Shown: positions 17,462 through 26,154 of the stretch, one piece after another
How positions within the stretch are numbered: the stretch's first letter is position 1
How the letters are laid out: every line of letters starts with the position of its first letter
DNA from: Bog-756 sp963701325
GTDB lineage: Bacteria > Actinomycetota > Acidimicrobiia > Acidimicrobiales > RAAP-2
Direction: 5' to 3'
Assembly (NCBI GenBank): GCA_963701325.1
Contig: OY969604.1
Coordinates: forward strand, 1,922,001-1,986,000
DNA: 64,000 bases
Notes under the pieces: generated by a model
Told to the model about the DNA's origin: nothing
What the model saw: the letters and a program-made list of their open reading frames with translations, nothing else
The model's database searches: none
Position numbers and translations under genes: made by a program

Positions 17462-20400
17462 GCCGCCCCGTAGAACGGCGCATCGAAGGCGTAGACGCCC
17501 CCGGCGCGACTGACCAGCCAGTACCCACCGGTCACGGTGTCCGCTGCCATGCCCGAGGCGGGTGCGCTTCCGGGAATGGATACCCCCGAGCCGTGGAACA
17601 CCGCGCCCCGGAATGCAAAGAGGCCACCGTCGACCGCGAGCAACCAGTAGCCCGTGCCACCCGGGGAGACGGCGATGCCGATGACGGGCTGGTTGAGCAC
17701 GAGGGAGCCGGTCGACCCGAAGAACGGGGCCCGGAAGGCGAAGATCCCACCGTCGGAAGCAACCAGCCAGTAGCCGCCGTCGGGATCGGCGGCTATGCCG
17801 ACCACCGGTCGGTTGAGGTGTTGGCCACCCATCGACCCGTCGAACGCGGCGTGTCCGAAGGCGAACACGCCGCCGTCGGCGGCGACCAGCCAGTAGCCGT
17901 CCCCTCCGGGAGCGGCGGCCAGGCCGACGATGGGCGCGTTGAGATGAAGGTTGCCGGTCGACCCGTAGAACCGGGCATCGCCGCACGCGAAGACCCCACC
18001 GTCGGCGGCGACCAGCCAGTACCCCTTGCCGTCAGGGCTGGCCACAATGTGGACGATCGGCGCGTTGAGGGTGAGACCGGTCAGCGATCCGTAGCTGCGG
18101 ACGCCTCCACGCGGGGCAACCGCACCGGCCGCGTCCGCGAGCCAATAGCCGGATCCGTCAGGAGCTGCGGCGATACCGACCACCGGGGCGGTCAGCGTGA
18201 CCGGCGAAGCCGGCGGCGCAACCACGGTGAGGGTGAAGGCCTGGGTGGCCGGGGATCCGACACCGTTGGTGGCGGCGAAGGTGAGAGGGAAGCTCCCGGT
18301 CTGGGTCGGTGTACCGGAGAGCACGCCGCCGGCAAAGGTCACCCCCGACGGAAGAGTTCCCGACTCGGTGATCGTCGGACGTGGGTTTCCCGAGGCCGCC
18401 GGCGTGAACGACCCGGCGATTCCCTCGGTGAAGGTGGCGAACGAGCCCGAGGTGAACGCGGGAGCCGCGAAGAAGGTGAACTGGTCGGCCGGGGAAGTGG
18501 CCGACGTCCCACCGGCTGTGGTCACGGTCACCTCCACCGTGCCGGTTCCGGCAGGCGACACGGCGGTGATCGAGGTCGCCGAGGTGACGGTGAACGAGGC
18601 GGCCGCGGTCGTGCCGAAATGGACCGCGGTGGCCGCGGTGAGGCCGGTGCCGGTGATCGCGACGCTCGTGCCGCCGCTCGCCGGACCGGAGGTCGGGGCG
18701 ATACCGGTGACCGCCGGGGCGACCACGTAGGTGAACTGGTCGGCCGAGGAGGTGGGCGAGGTCCCACCGGCCGTCGTCACGGTCACATCAACCGTGCCGG
18801 TGCCGGCAGGCGACACGGCGGTGATCGAGGTCGCCGAGGTGACGGTGAACGAGGTGGCCGGGGTCGAGCCGAAGCCCACCGCGGTGGCCGTGGTCAAGGC
18901 GGTGCCGGTGATGAGAACGCTCGTGCCGCCTGCGGTCGGGCCGTCAGTCGGCGCGATGCCCGAGACGGTCGGGACGGGGGCGAACGTGAACTGGTCGGCA
19001 GACGAGGTCGCCGACGTCCCGTTCGGGGTGGTCACGGTCACATCCACCGTGCCGGTGCCGGCAGGCGACATCGCGGTGACCTGGGTCGGCGAGTTGACGG
19101 TGAACGACGTGGCTGCGGTCGTGCCGAAGTAGACCGCTGTGGCCGCGGTGAGTGCAGTGCCGGTGATCGTCACGCTCGTACCGCCGGCCGCCGCGCCTGC
19201 GGTCGGGACGATGCCGGTGACCGTAGGGGCGGGAAGGAAGGTGAACTGGTCGGCCGGGGAAGTGGCCGACGTCCCACCGGCTGTGGTCACGGTCACGTCC
19301 ACCGGCCCGGTTCCGGCAGGCGACACGGCGGTGATCGAGGTCGCCGAGGTGACGGTGAACGAGGCGGCCGCGGTCGTGCCGAAATGGACCGCGGTGGCCG
19401 CGGTGAGGCCGGTGCCGGTGATCGCGACGCTCGTGCCGCCGCTCGCCGGACCGGAGGTCGGGGCGATGCCGGTGACCGCCGGGGCGACCACGTAGGTGAA
19501 CTGGTCGGAAAGGGAGGTCGCGGATGTCCCACCGGCCGTCGTGACGGTCACATCAACCGTGCCGGTACCCGCAGGCGAGACCGCTGAGATCTGGGTCGGC
19601 GAGGTGACGGTGAACGAGGCGGCCGCGGTCGAGCCGAAGTCCACCGCGGTGGCCGTGGTCAAGGCGGTGCCGGTGATGAGAACGCTCGTGCCGCCTGCGG
19701 TCGGGCCGTCAGTCGGCGCGATGCCCGAGACGGTCGGCACGGGGGCGAACGTGAACTGGTCGGCGGACGAGGTCGCCGACGTCCCGTTCGGGGTGGTCAC
19801 GGTCACGTCCACCGTGCCCGTGCCCGGAGGAGACACCGCGGTGATCGAGGTCTCCGAATTGACGGTGAACGAGGCGGCCGCGGTCGAGCCGAAGTCCACG
19901 GCTGTGGCCCCGGTGAGTGCCGTGCCGGTGATCGTCACGCTCGTACCGCCGGCCGCCGCGCCTGCGGTCGGGACGATGCCGGAGACGGTCGGACCCGTGG
20001 TGAAGCTGAACTGGTCGGCCGACGAGGTGGCCGATGTCCCGTTCGGGTTGGTGACTTTCACGTCCACCATTCCCGTGCCGGCAGGCGACACCGCGGTGAC
20101 CTGGGTCGGCGAGTTGACAGTGAACGATGCGGCCGCGGTCGAGCCGAACTCCACGCCAGTGGTCGAGCCCAGGCCGAGTCCGGTGATGACCACACTCGTG
20201 CCGCCGGACGTCGAGCCCGAGCTTGGGGCGATGCCGGTGACGACGGGGGGTCCGGCCGTGAAGGTGAAGCCGTTCGGGTCGGTGCCGCTGGCGTTGAAGG
20301 TGACGACGGCGTTCCAGTTGTCGGTGAGAGCGCCGCTGCTGTTGGCACAGGCGATCCCGGTATCCCAGATGCCGCTCGCAGTGGACCCCGAACCGGTGTA

Positions 20401-20913
20401 GAGCAGCGTGGCCAGAGTCACCCCATGCATCAGCAGCGGTGCCCACTCGAAGTTGTTGGGGATCCCGATGATCTGTCCGGTGGTGACGGCGGTGTTGACC
20501 GGTCCGAAGTAGGTACCGGAACTGTTGAACAGTCCGTATCCCACGGAGGGGTGGCTGAGGAAGGCCACCGACGAGAGGTCGGTACCCGCTGGCACCAGAT
20601 AGCTGTAGACGTGGTAGCCATCGGTCGCGGTGTCACCGTCACACACCGCCTGCGCTGGGAGCGCGACCGTGAATGGATCGGTCGAACCTCCCGAGGAGAG
20701 CTGGGTCGTCGTGCCCGGGCTCGCGATCGTGGCGACGCCATTGAGGGTCGAGGCCGACGCGGCTCCTCCCGTTGCCACCACCAGTGTGGCCGCGGTGACG
20801 ATCAGGGCCAGCAGCGTGGTCAGGCTGAGCCTCGTCCTCTGCCCCCCCGTCGGGCCGCGCTGATGCGCTTCGCGGTCTGAGCGACCAGTGCGGAGGCGTC
20901 CATTGCCGTACAT
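17458..20913 (-). CDS. Giant secreted protein: two-Cys domain, seven IPT/TIG domains, Ig domain, six-repeat propeller
   Basis: A 1151-residue secreted protein. Order: basic N-terminus and signal peptide (to about residue 54); locus-specific two-Cys domain (about 55-220); seven IPT/TIG immunoglobulin-like units of exactly 85 residues each (pattern GIAPTSGPASGGTSVAITG, FGTTAAASFTV, AVSPAGTGTVDVTVTT); one putative Ig domain (GVLSGTPTQTGSFPLTF); and six propeller-type repeats (GYWLVAADGGVFACGDARF pattern). There is no transmembrane or LPxTG tail, so it is released or held non-covalently. Start ATG 20913. It ends with an ATGA overlap to the membrane-anchored paralogue, suggesting fixed stoichiometry. 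Confidence 0.9.
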   Translation of the reverse strand: MYGNGRLRTGRSDREAHQRGPTGGQRTRLSLTTLLALIVTAATLVVATGGAASASTLNGVATIASPGTTTQLSSGGSTDPFTVALPAQAVCDGDTATDGYHVYSYLVPAGTDLSSVAFLSHPSVGYGLFNSSGTYFGPVNTAVTTGQIIGIPNNFEWAPLLMHGVTLATLLYTGSGSTASGIWDTGIACANSSGALTDNWNAVVTFNASGTDPNGFTFTAGPPVVTGIAPSSGSTSGGTSVVITGLGLGSTTGVEFGSTAAASFTVNSPTQVTAVSPAGTGMVDVKVTNPNGTSATSSADQFSFTTGPTVSGIVPTAGAAAGGTSVTITGTALTGATAVDFGSTAAASFTVNSETSITAVSPPGTGTVDVTVTTPNGTSATSSADQFTFAPVPTVSGIAPTDGPTAGGTSVLITGTALTTATAVDFGSTAAASFTVTSPTQISAVSPAGTGTVDVTVTTAGGTSATSLSDQFTYVVAPAVTGIAPTSGPASGGTSVAITGTGLTAATAVHFGTTAAASFTVTSATSITAVSPAGTGPVDVTVTTAGGTSATSPADQFTFLPAPTVTGIVPTAGAAAGGTSVTITGTALTAATAVYFGTTAATSFTVNSPTQVTAMSPAGTGTVDVTVTTPNGTSATSSADQFTFAPVPTVSGIAPTDGPTAGGTSVLITGTALTTATAVGFGSTPATSFTVTSATSITAVSPAGTGTVDVTVTTAGGTSPTSSADQFTYVVAPAVTGIAPTSGPASGGTSVAITGTGLTAATAVHFGTTAAASFTVTSATSITAVSPAGTGTVEVTVTTAGGTSATSPADQFTFFAAPAFTSGSFATFTEGIAGSFTPAASGNPRPTITESGTLPSGVTFAGGVLSGTPTQTGSFPLTFAATNGVGSPATQAFTLTVVAPPASPVTLTAPVVGIAAAPDGSGYWLADAAGAVAPRGGVRSYGSLTGLTLNAPIVHIVASPDGKGYWLVAADGGVFACGDARFYGSTGNLHLNAPIVGLAAAPGGDGYWLVAADGGVFAFGHAAFDGSMGGQHLNRPVVGIAADPDGGYWLVASDGGIFAFRAPFFGSTGSLVLNQPVIGIAVSPGGTGYWLLAVDGGLFAFRGAVFHGSGVSIPGSAPASGMAADTVTGGYWLVSRAGGVYAFDAPFYGAA
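18476..20260 (-). repeat. Seven 255-bp IPT-coding tandem repeats with a 765-bp higher-order duplication
   Basis: Seven units begin at 18476, 18731, 18986, 19241, 19496, 19751 and 20006, each exactly 255 bp with no insertions or deletions. Units three apart resemble each other most: 18476-18730 and 19241-19495 are nearly identical over their whole length, and 18731-18985 pairs with 19496-19750. This shows a recent duplication of a three-domain block (765 bp), with possible ongoing recombination. Confidence 0.9.
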
Positions 20914-21331
20914 CAGTTCGTTCTCTTCTCTCGTGTCTGCTTGCGTCGGACCACGGGGGAGGCTGAGCGCGGGTCACGGCCCGAGAGGTCGGTGAGTGTC
21001 AGCGTGGATCTCACGACCACACCGTTCCCACCGACGCCTACCGGAGGTGTGGATCGGAGTACCACCGGGCTGCCGCCCCCCTATACCAGAGTATTCCTAT
21101 ATCTCAGAGTATTCCTAGCTGTGATCTATGGATACTACACAGACCAGGGCCGCCCTGTCGACAGGCGATCAGTGGTCGCCCCCGGAGCGGGTCGGGCGCC
21201 GCGGCGACTCCCAGGCAGTGCTCCTGCACCGCCTGGGTGTCCCCTCACCGACGGTCCGGCCTGCGGCCCCCGTGTCCGTGGCCGGATCGTCCGGCGTGCA
21301 GGGTGTGTCTGAGCATTCCCAGGTCAGGGGC
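20914..21331 (-). promoter_or_regulatory. 418-bp gene-free region with AT-rich promoter candidate and 18-bp direct repeats
   Basis: No convincing gene lies here. An AT-rich island at about 21081-21135 contrasts with GC-rich flanks and contains CAGAGTATTCCTA twice, at 21087-21099 and 21105-21117, an 18-bp period. Read on the minus strand each copy gives TAGGAATACTCTG, containing a -10-like TACTCT (21111-21106 and 21093-21088). It lies 170-200 bases upstream of the giant surface protein gene and probably holds the promoter of the second half of the locus. The rest is GC-rich with nothing recognisable. Confidence 0.45.
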
Positions 21332-22531
21332 CTACTTCACGGTGAGTGGGAGAGTTGCGGTGGCAGTAAGGGCTGTCGGCTTCGTGCTGTCCTTGAGCGA
21401 GAACCCGACCTTGTAGCTGCCCGCCTTGAAGGTGGTCGCGATCGTCCCGGTGATCTTCCCGGCCGTACTCAATTTGAGTCCGGCGGGAAGCTTCGGCGTC
21501 GTGTTGGTCCAAGTGAACGGAGACTTGCCTCCCTTTTCGACCAGTTGTAGCGAGAAGGCCTTGCCCCTCGTCGCAGTGCCCAACGTCGTGCTGGTGATGC
21601 CAATCTCGCCGATGGTCAGCTTGAAGGACTGAGTCGCGGGCGAGAGGATGCCGTTTTTCGCGGTGAAGGTCACCGTCGAGCTCCCGAGCGTCGTCGGCGT
21701 GCCCGAGAGGACGCCGGTGGTGGCCTTGAAGGTCACTCCGGCGGGCAGCTTGCCGCTCTCGGTCAGGGTCGGCTTGGGGGAGCCACTTGCGGTCACGGTG
21801 AAGGTGTTGGCGACACCCTTGACGAACGTGAACGCGGCGAGGGATGTGAAGGCCGCTGGCGCACTGCCACTCGGGCCGGGAACGGCCGTCCAGGTGAACT
21901 TGTCGGTGTCGGTGCTGCTGGCATGGAAGGTCACTTCGGTGTTCCAGTTGTCGGACAGGTCACCACTGCTGTTGGCGCAGGCGATCCCCGCCTCCCAGAT
22001 GCCGCTGGCAGTGGACCCCGAACCGGTGTACAGCAGCTGGGCCAGGGTCACCCCGTGCGTCAGCAGTTCTGACCACTCGAAGTCGTTGGGGAGCGGGTTG
22101 GGGACCGCGCCGGTGGTGACCGCCGTGTTCACCGGACCGTAGTACTTGCCGTTGGATTCGAACAGTCCGTAGCCCTCGGAGGGGTGGCTGAGGAAGGTCA
22201 CCGACGACAGGGTGGTCCCTTTCTCCACGAGATAGCTGTAGACGTGGTACCCATCGCTCGCCGTGTCGCCGTCACAGGCGGCCTGGGCCGGAAGCGAAAC
22301 GGTGAACTCCGTCGTCGAACCGCCGGAGGTCAGCGGCGTCGTCGTGCCCGGGCTCGCGATCGTCGCGATGCCATTGAGGGTCGACGCACCGGCCGGACCT
22401 CCGGTGGCCACGACCAGACCCGCCGCACCGGCAGCAAACGTCAGCACGATCGCCAGAGCCAATTTCGCCGGATGCCTCCGACGGGCGGCCGGCCGAATGG
22501 TGAGTTCAGACGCGGGGTTCGTATTGTCCAT
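21332..22531 (-). CDS. Secreted two-Cys-domain protein with two Ig-like domains
   Basis: A 399-residue secreted protein. The signal peptide ends near GGPAGA. The locus-specific domain (STLNGIATIASPGTTTPL, QAACDGDTASDGYHVYSYLV, GIACANSSGDLSDNWNTEV) is followed by two putative Ig (He_PIG-like) domains (pattern TPTTLGSSTVTFTAKNGILS). The protein ends with the last beta strand (ATLPLTVK), with no membrane anchor or wall-sorting tail, so it is predicted to be released or bound to partners. GAGGAACGAACAC precedes the ATG at 22531. It lies 86 bases after the 650-residue paralogue, probably in the same transcript. Confidence 0.87.
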   Translation of the reverse strand: MDNTNPASELTIRPAARRRHPAKLALAIVLTFAAGAAGLVVATGGPAGASTLNGIATIASPGTTTPLTSGGSTTEFTVSLPAQAACDGDTASDGYHVYSYLVEKGTTLSSVTFLSHPSEGYGLFESNGKYYGPVNTAVTTGAVPNPLPNDFEWSELLTHGVTLAQLLYTGSGSTASGIWEAGIACANSSGDLSDNWNTEVTFHASSTDTDKFTWTAVPGPSGSAPAAFTSLAAFTFVKGVANTFTVTASGSPKPTLTESGKLPAGVTFKATTGVLSGTPTTLGSSTVTFTAKNGILSPATQSFKLTIGEIGITSTTLGTATRGKAFSLQLVEKGGKSPFTWTNTTPKLPAGLKLSTAGKITGTIATTFKAGSYKVGFSLKDSTKPTALTATATLPLTVK

Positions 22532-22617
22532 GTGTTCGTTCCTCTGTTTCTCTGGGCGTTCTCTGGGCGAGTCCGGTGTTCAGGTGTGGTCGAGCGCAAT
22601 CCCGCCTGGGGTGCGGT

Positions 22618-24570
22618 TCAGTGGAGGACCAGATTGAGCGCTCTGTTGGCCTTGAGATGCTGCTGGTCGGTCACGGTGACCGTGATCGCGTAACTACCGG
22701 CTGCGTCGGTGGTCTCCGCGCTACCCGAGATCGTGCCGGTCGAGGTGGCGAACGCGAGCCCCGAGGGCAACGAGCCGCCGGAGATGGCCCAGGTGAACGG
22801 AGCCGTCCCGCCGAGCTCGGCGAGGGTCTTCGTATAGGGCGTCCCTCGGGTCGCCGGCGGCAGCACGAGGGTCGTGATCTTGATCTTCTCGACCCACAGG
22901 GTGAAGCTCTGCGTGACCGGGGTGCCGACGCTGTTGTGGGCGGTGAGGACGACCGGGAACCGTCCGATCGAGGTCGCCGTGCCCGAGAGCACTCCGGTTG
23001 CACGCTCGAGCGTGACACCGGTCGGAAGGGTGCCCTTCTCGGTGACGATCGGGCGCGGGAACCCGGACGTCTTCACGGTGTAGGTCCCGGACGTCCCAGC
23101 CACGAACGTTGTACCGGCATAACTCCGGATCAACGGAGCCTCGAGCACCACCAGGGTGAAGCTCTGGGTGGCCGGCGACCCGACACCATTGGTGGCGGTG
23201 AGCGCGATCGGGAATTCCCCACCCGCTGTGGGGGTGCCGGAGAGCTCGCCGCTGTTGGGGTCCAGGATCAGCCCGTCGAGGTTCCCGGTCGAGCTGAAGG
23301 TGGGCGCCGGGTTGCCTGTCGCGACCACTTGGAACGGGGTGATGGAGCCGCCGGTATCGACCCTGACCGTGTCCGGCGAGGTGATCGTCGGGGCATCGTC
23401 CACGTCGAGTGTGAACGGCTGGGTGGCCGGTGATCCGACGCCGTTGGTCGCGGTCACGGTGATCGGGAAGTCACCATCCACCGTCGGGGTGCCGGTCAGC
23501 TGGCCGCTGTTCGGATCGAGGGTCAGCCCGTCGAGGTTGCCGGTCGAGCCGAAGGTGGGCGCCGGGTAGCCGTCCGCTGTCACCTGGAACGGGGTGATGG
23601 GACCGCCGGTGGCGGCCGTCAGCGAATCCGGCGAGGTGATGGTCGGTCCAGCGTCCACAACGAGTGTGAACGACTGGGTGGCCGGCGACCCGATGCCGTT
23701 GGTCGCGGTGACGGTGACCGGGAATGGTCCGGATGCTGTGGGCGTGCCACTGAGCACGCCCCCGCTGAAGGTCACACCAATGGGCAGGGTGCCGTTCTCG
23801 GTGATGGTCGGCGCGGGGGTACCCGATGCTGTCGGGGTGAAGCTGCCCGAGGAGCCCTCGGTGAAGGTGGTCGACGTCGCGGACGTGAACGCCGCAAAGG
23901 CGCTGCCGCTCGGCCCCGGCACCGCCGACCAGGTGAATCCGTTGGTGTCCGTACTGCTGGCGTCGAAGGTCACCTCGGTGTTCCAGTTGTCGGCCAGAGC
24001 GCCGCTGCTGGTGGCGCAGGCGATTCCCGCCTCCCAGATCCCGCTCTCGCCGGAGCCGGTGTAGAGCAACTGCGAAAGGGTCATCCTGGGGACGGTCACG
24101 AGCGGTCCCCACTCGAAGTCGTTCGGGAGGGTCGGGATCTGTCCGGTTCCGATCGCCGTGTTGACCGGGCCGTAATACGCTCCGTCGCTGTTCACCAGTC
24201 CCACCCCGACCGAGGGGTGTCCGATGAAGGTCACCGAGGACAGGTCCGTTCCCTGGGGCACCAGATAGCTGTACACGTGGTAGCCGTCGGTCGCAGTGTC
24301 ACCGTCGCACGCGGCCTGTGGCGGCAGCGAGACGGTGAACGGTGTCGTCGAGCCTCCCGAGAGCAGCAGCGTCGTCGTGCCCGGGCTCGCGATCGTGGCG
24401 ACTCCGTTCACGGTCGACGCCGACGCGGGCTGGGCAGCGATGACCGCAACCGTTGCGGCCACCGCCAGCCCCGCTGCCACCAGGATCCTGATTGCAGCCT
24501 TCCGAGAAGCACGGGCGCTGGTGAGATCGTGCTCCTCGTGGTTGCCCTGTGTGGCGCGCGTTGCACGCAT
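22618..24570 (-). CDS. Secreted two-Cys-domain protein with five Ig-like domains
   Basis: A 650-residue secreted protein. The signal peptide ends near AAQPASA; the locus-specific domain occupies about residues 52-220 (QAACDGDTATDGYHVYSYLV, GESGIWEAGIACATSSG), followed by five putative Ig (He_PIG-like) domains, the middle two sharing the STGNLDGLTLDPNSGQLTG pattern and therefore internally duplicated. No anchor is present at the C-terminus. AAAGGA precedes ATG 24570 by 8 bases. It is second in the locus, 74 bases after the PstS-like gene. Such Ig chains usually act as stalks or adhesive surfaces; the ligand is unknown. Confidence 0.88.
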   Translation of the reverse strand: MRATRATQGNHEEHDLTSARASRKAAIRILVAAGLAVAATVAVIAAQPASASTVNGVATIASPGTTTLLLSGGSTTPFTVSLPPQAACDGDTATDGYHVYSYLVPQGTDLSSVTFIGHPSVGVGLVNSDGAYYGPVNTAIGTGQIPTLPNDFEWGPLVTVPRMTLSQLLYTGSGESGIWEAGIACATSSGALADNWNTEVTFDASSTDTNGFTWSAVPGPSGSAFAAFTSATSTTFTEGSSGSFTPTASGTPAPTITENGTLPIGVTFSGGVLSGTPTASGPFPVTVTATNGIGSPATQSFTLVVDAGPTITSPDSLTAATGGPITPFQVTADGYPAPTFGSTGNLDGLTLDPNSGQLTGTPTVDGDFPITVTATNGVGSPATQPFTLDVDDAPTITSPDTVRVDTGGSITPFQVVATGNPAPTFSSTGNLDGLILDPNSGELSGTPTAGGEFPIALTATNGVGSPATQSFTLVVLEAPLIRSYAGTTFVAGTSGTYTVKTSGFPRPIVTEKGTLPTGVTLERATGVLSGTATSIGRFPVVLTAHNSVGTPVTQSFTLWVEKIKITTLVLPPATRGTPYTKTLAELGGTAPFTWAISGGSLPSGLAFATSTGTISGSAETTDAAGSYAITVTVTDQQHLKANRALNLVLH

Positions 24571-24644
24571 GGTTCTGTCCTTTGACCGGGTGTTCTGGTG
24601 GGATTCGAGCGTTGGAGACGTCGGCTACGGTGACCCGGTTTCGG

Positions 24645-25901
24645 TCAGCCGTTGCCGGTCTGCGTGGTCGACCCGCAGGTCCCCTCGCCGCCCGTGAGGG
24701 CGTCGAACCCGAATTCACGCACGTATGCCTGCTCGGTGCTCCCGCAGAGGGACGACGAGCTGCCGACGAACAGACTGATCAAGGCTTCGTCCGCGAACGA
24801 CCCCGTGATACTCGACGTCGGGAGGACGGTGTAGATGTTGTTGCCGTAGGTCGTCGACTGGTAGTAGGTCGTGTCCGCCGTGAGGCTGGGCGCGGTTCCG
24901 CTGATGGGCTGACCGAGTGAGTCGATCGAGGCGAGGGTGACCCCTTGCGCCACTGCGGTAGACGACCGGTCCACACCACGGCCATTGAGCTGCGAGATCC
25001 AGCTACCCGACGAGATCGGGATGACCGCATCGTTGGACGCACCCAGCGTCGACGCCTGTGCATAGAAGGCGTTCCCGCTGTTCTGCACGATGTTGTCGCA
25101 GCCAGCGGCGGTGGCGGCAGTGTTGAGCTGGGCGTCGGTCAACCCGAGTGCCGTCGCGAGCTCTGTGCGCGGGGCGGAGCCCGAGATCGTCAGGCACGCC
25201 TTGACGGTCTGGCCGTTGATCGTCGCCGTCCCGGTCGACGACGAGTACAGAGCGGTCAGCTCGCCGGTGGTGATCGGAGCGCTCGCCAGGTGACCCGTGT
25301 CGTGGTCGTAGGTCGCGATGCCCAGTGCGTCACGGGCGAAGGGCACGAAGGTCAGCGTGCTCCCGGTCGTCTTCGGACCACGGGCTGAGCGGGCAAAGTC
25401 GATCTGGCCGGTAATGGTGACCGGGCTGCCGGTGCACGAGGTGACGGTGGTGTTGTCCCATGCGGTGCCGGTGACCTCGTCATAGAGGGCGGTGATGCCC
25501 GCGGTCGACGAGCTCGGCCGGTCGAAACTGGGCCCACCCAGCTTGGTCGTGATGCAGCCGGGGTTGGTGGTCACGCCGCCGGAGGGATTGGCGTCGAAGG
25601 AGTCGATGGTCAGGTTGCCGGTCGCATTCGACGACATGAGCGGCTGGTACGAGGTCGTGGCGTCGAAGGTGCTCGAGTTGCCGGTGGTCGCGCCGTTTCC
25701 GGGTGACGGAGAGAGGCCCGTCATCGCTGCGTAGACGTCCTGGGTGACGTCCGAGCCCACGCCGGCATACGCCGACACGAACGACGGGTCAGCCTGGGCA
25801 GTGGAGGTCAGGGCCGTGAGCGAGGCGAGCCCGGCGGATCCGGCGAGCACGGCCAGGACGGTGGCGACCCGCATGCTCCGGGCGGAAGTGGATGAACGCA
25901 T
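24645..25901 (-). CDS. Secreted PstS-like substrate-binding protein
   Basis: A 418-residue secreted protein with a clear signal peptide (basic start, VATVLAVLAGSAGLASLTAL, ending near AQADP). The mature protein opens with YAGVGSDVTQDVYAAMTGL, the VGSDxTQD motif found in a group of actinobacterial PstS-like binding proteins, and continues with PBP-like segments including ARGPKTTGSTLTFVPFARDA and an LTALYSSSTGTATI segment resembling the PstS region LxxIFxGxIxxW. It is the first gene of the locus, with an AAGGAG site and a good promoter upstream. It probably binds an anion, but whether it is phosphate cannot be read from the sequence. Confidence 0.78.
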   Translation of the reverse strand: MRSSTSARSMRVATVLAVLAGSAGLASLTALTSTAQADPSFVSAYAGVGSDVTQDVYAAMTGLSPSPGNGATTGNSSTFDATTSYQPLMSSNATGNLTIDSFDANPSGGVTTNPGCITTKLGGPSFDRPSSSTAGITALYDEVTGTAWDNTTVTSCTGSPVTITGQIDFARSARGPKTTGSTLTFVPFARDALGIATYDHDTGHLASAPITTGELTALYSSSTGTATINGQTVKACLTISGSAPRTELATALGLTDAQLNTAATAAGCDNIVQNSGNAFYAQASTLGASNDAVIPISSGSWISQLNGRGVDRSSTAVAQGVTLASIDSLGQPISGTAPSLTADTTYYQSTTYGNNIYTVLPTSSITGSFADEALISLFVGSSSSLCGSTEQAYVREFGFDALTGGEGTCGSTTQTGNG

Positions 25902-25978
25902 CGAGACTCCTTGTTCGAGGTGGGTCGTCCGGTTCCGCGCGGGAGCCAGAGAAACCGATAATTCCTACGGGATTACTC

Positions 25979-26007
25979 AGAATAAGGAGAGTGCAGGCCG
26001 ATGTCAA
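25979..26007 (-). promoter_or_regulatory. Sigma-A-type promoter of the pst surface locus
   Basis: On the minus strand TTGACA (26007-26002) and TATTCT (25984-25979) are separated by exactly 17 bases, close to the housekeeping consensus and in an AT-richer patch. The predicted transcript starts around 25972 and leaves a leader of about 70 bases before the ATG at 25901. A TAGGAATTATC motif just downstream resembles the TAGGAATACTC repeats at 21087-21117. Confidence 0.7.
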
Positions 26008-26154
26008 GCAAGTCGACTCGTCCGGAACGGGATGCGCGCCCTTCGTGAACACCCGGCCACAGCTAAGACGTGACCCGACAGCGCGCGCGTCGAGTAGCCA
26101 GGTCGAGAGTGCCCGGACCTACCTCGACCGGCGACGACCCGCGAGCGACCGCGC

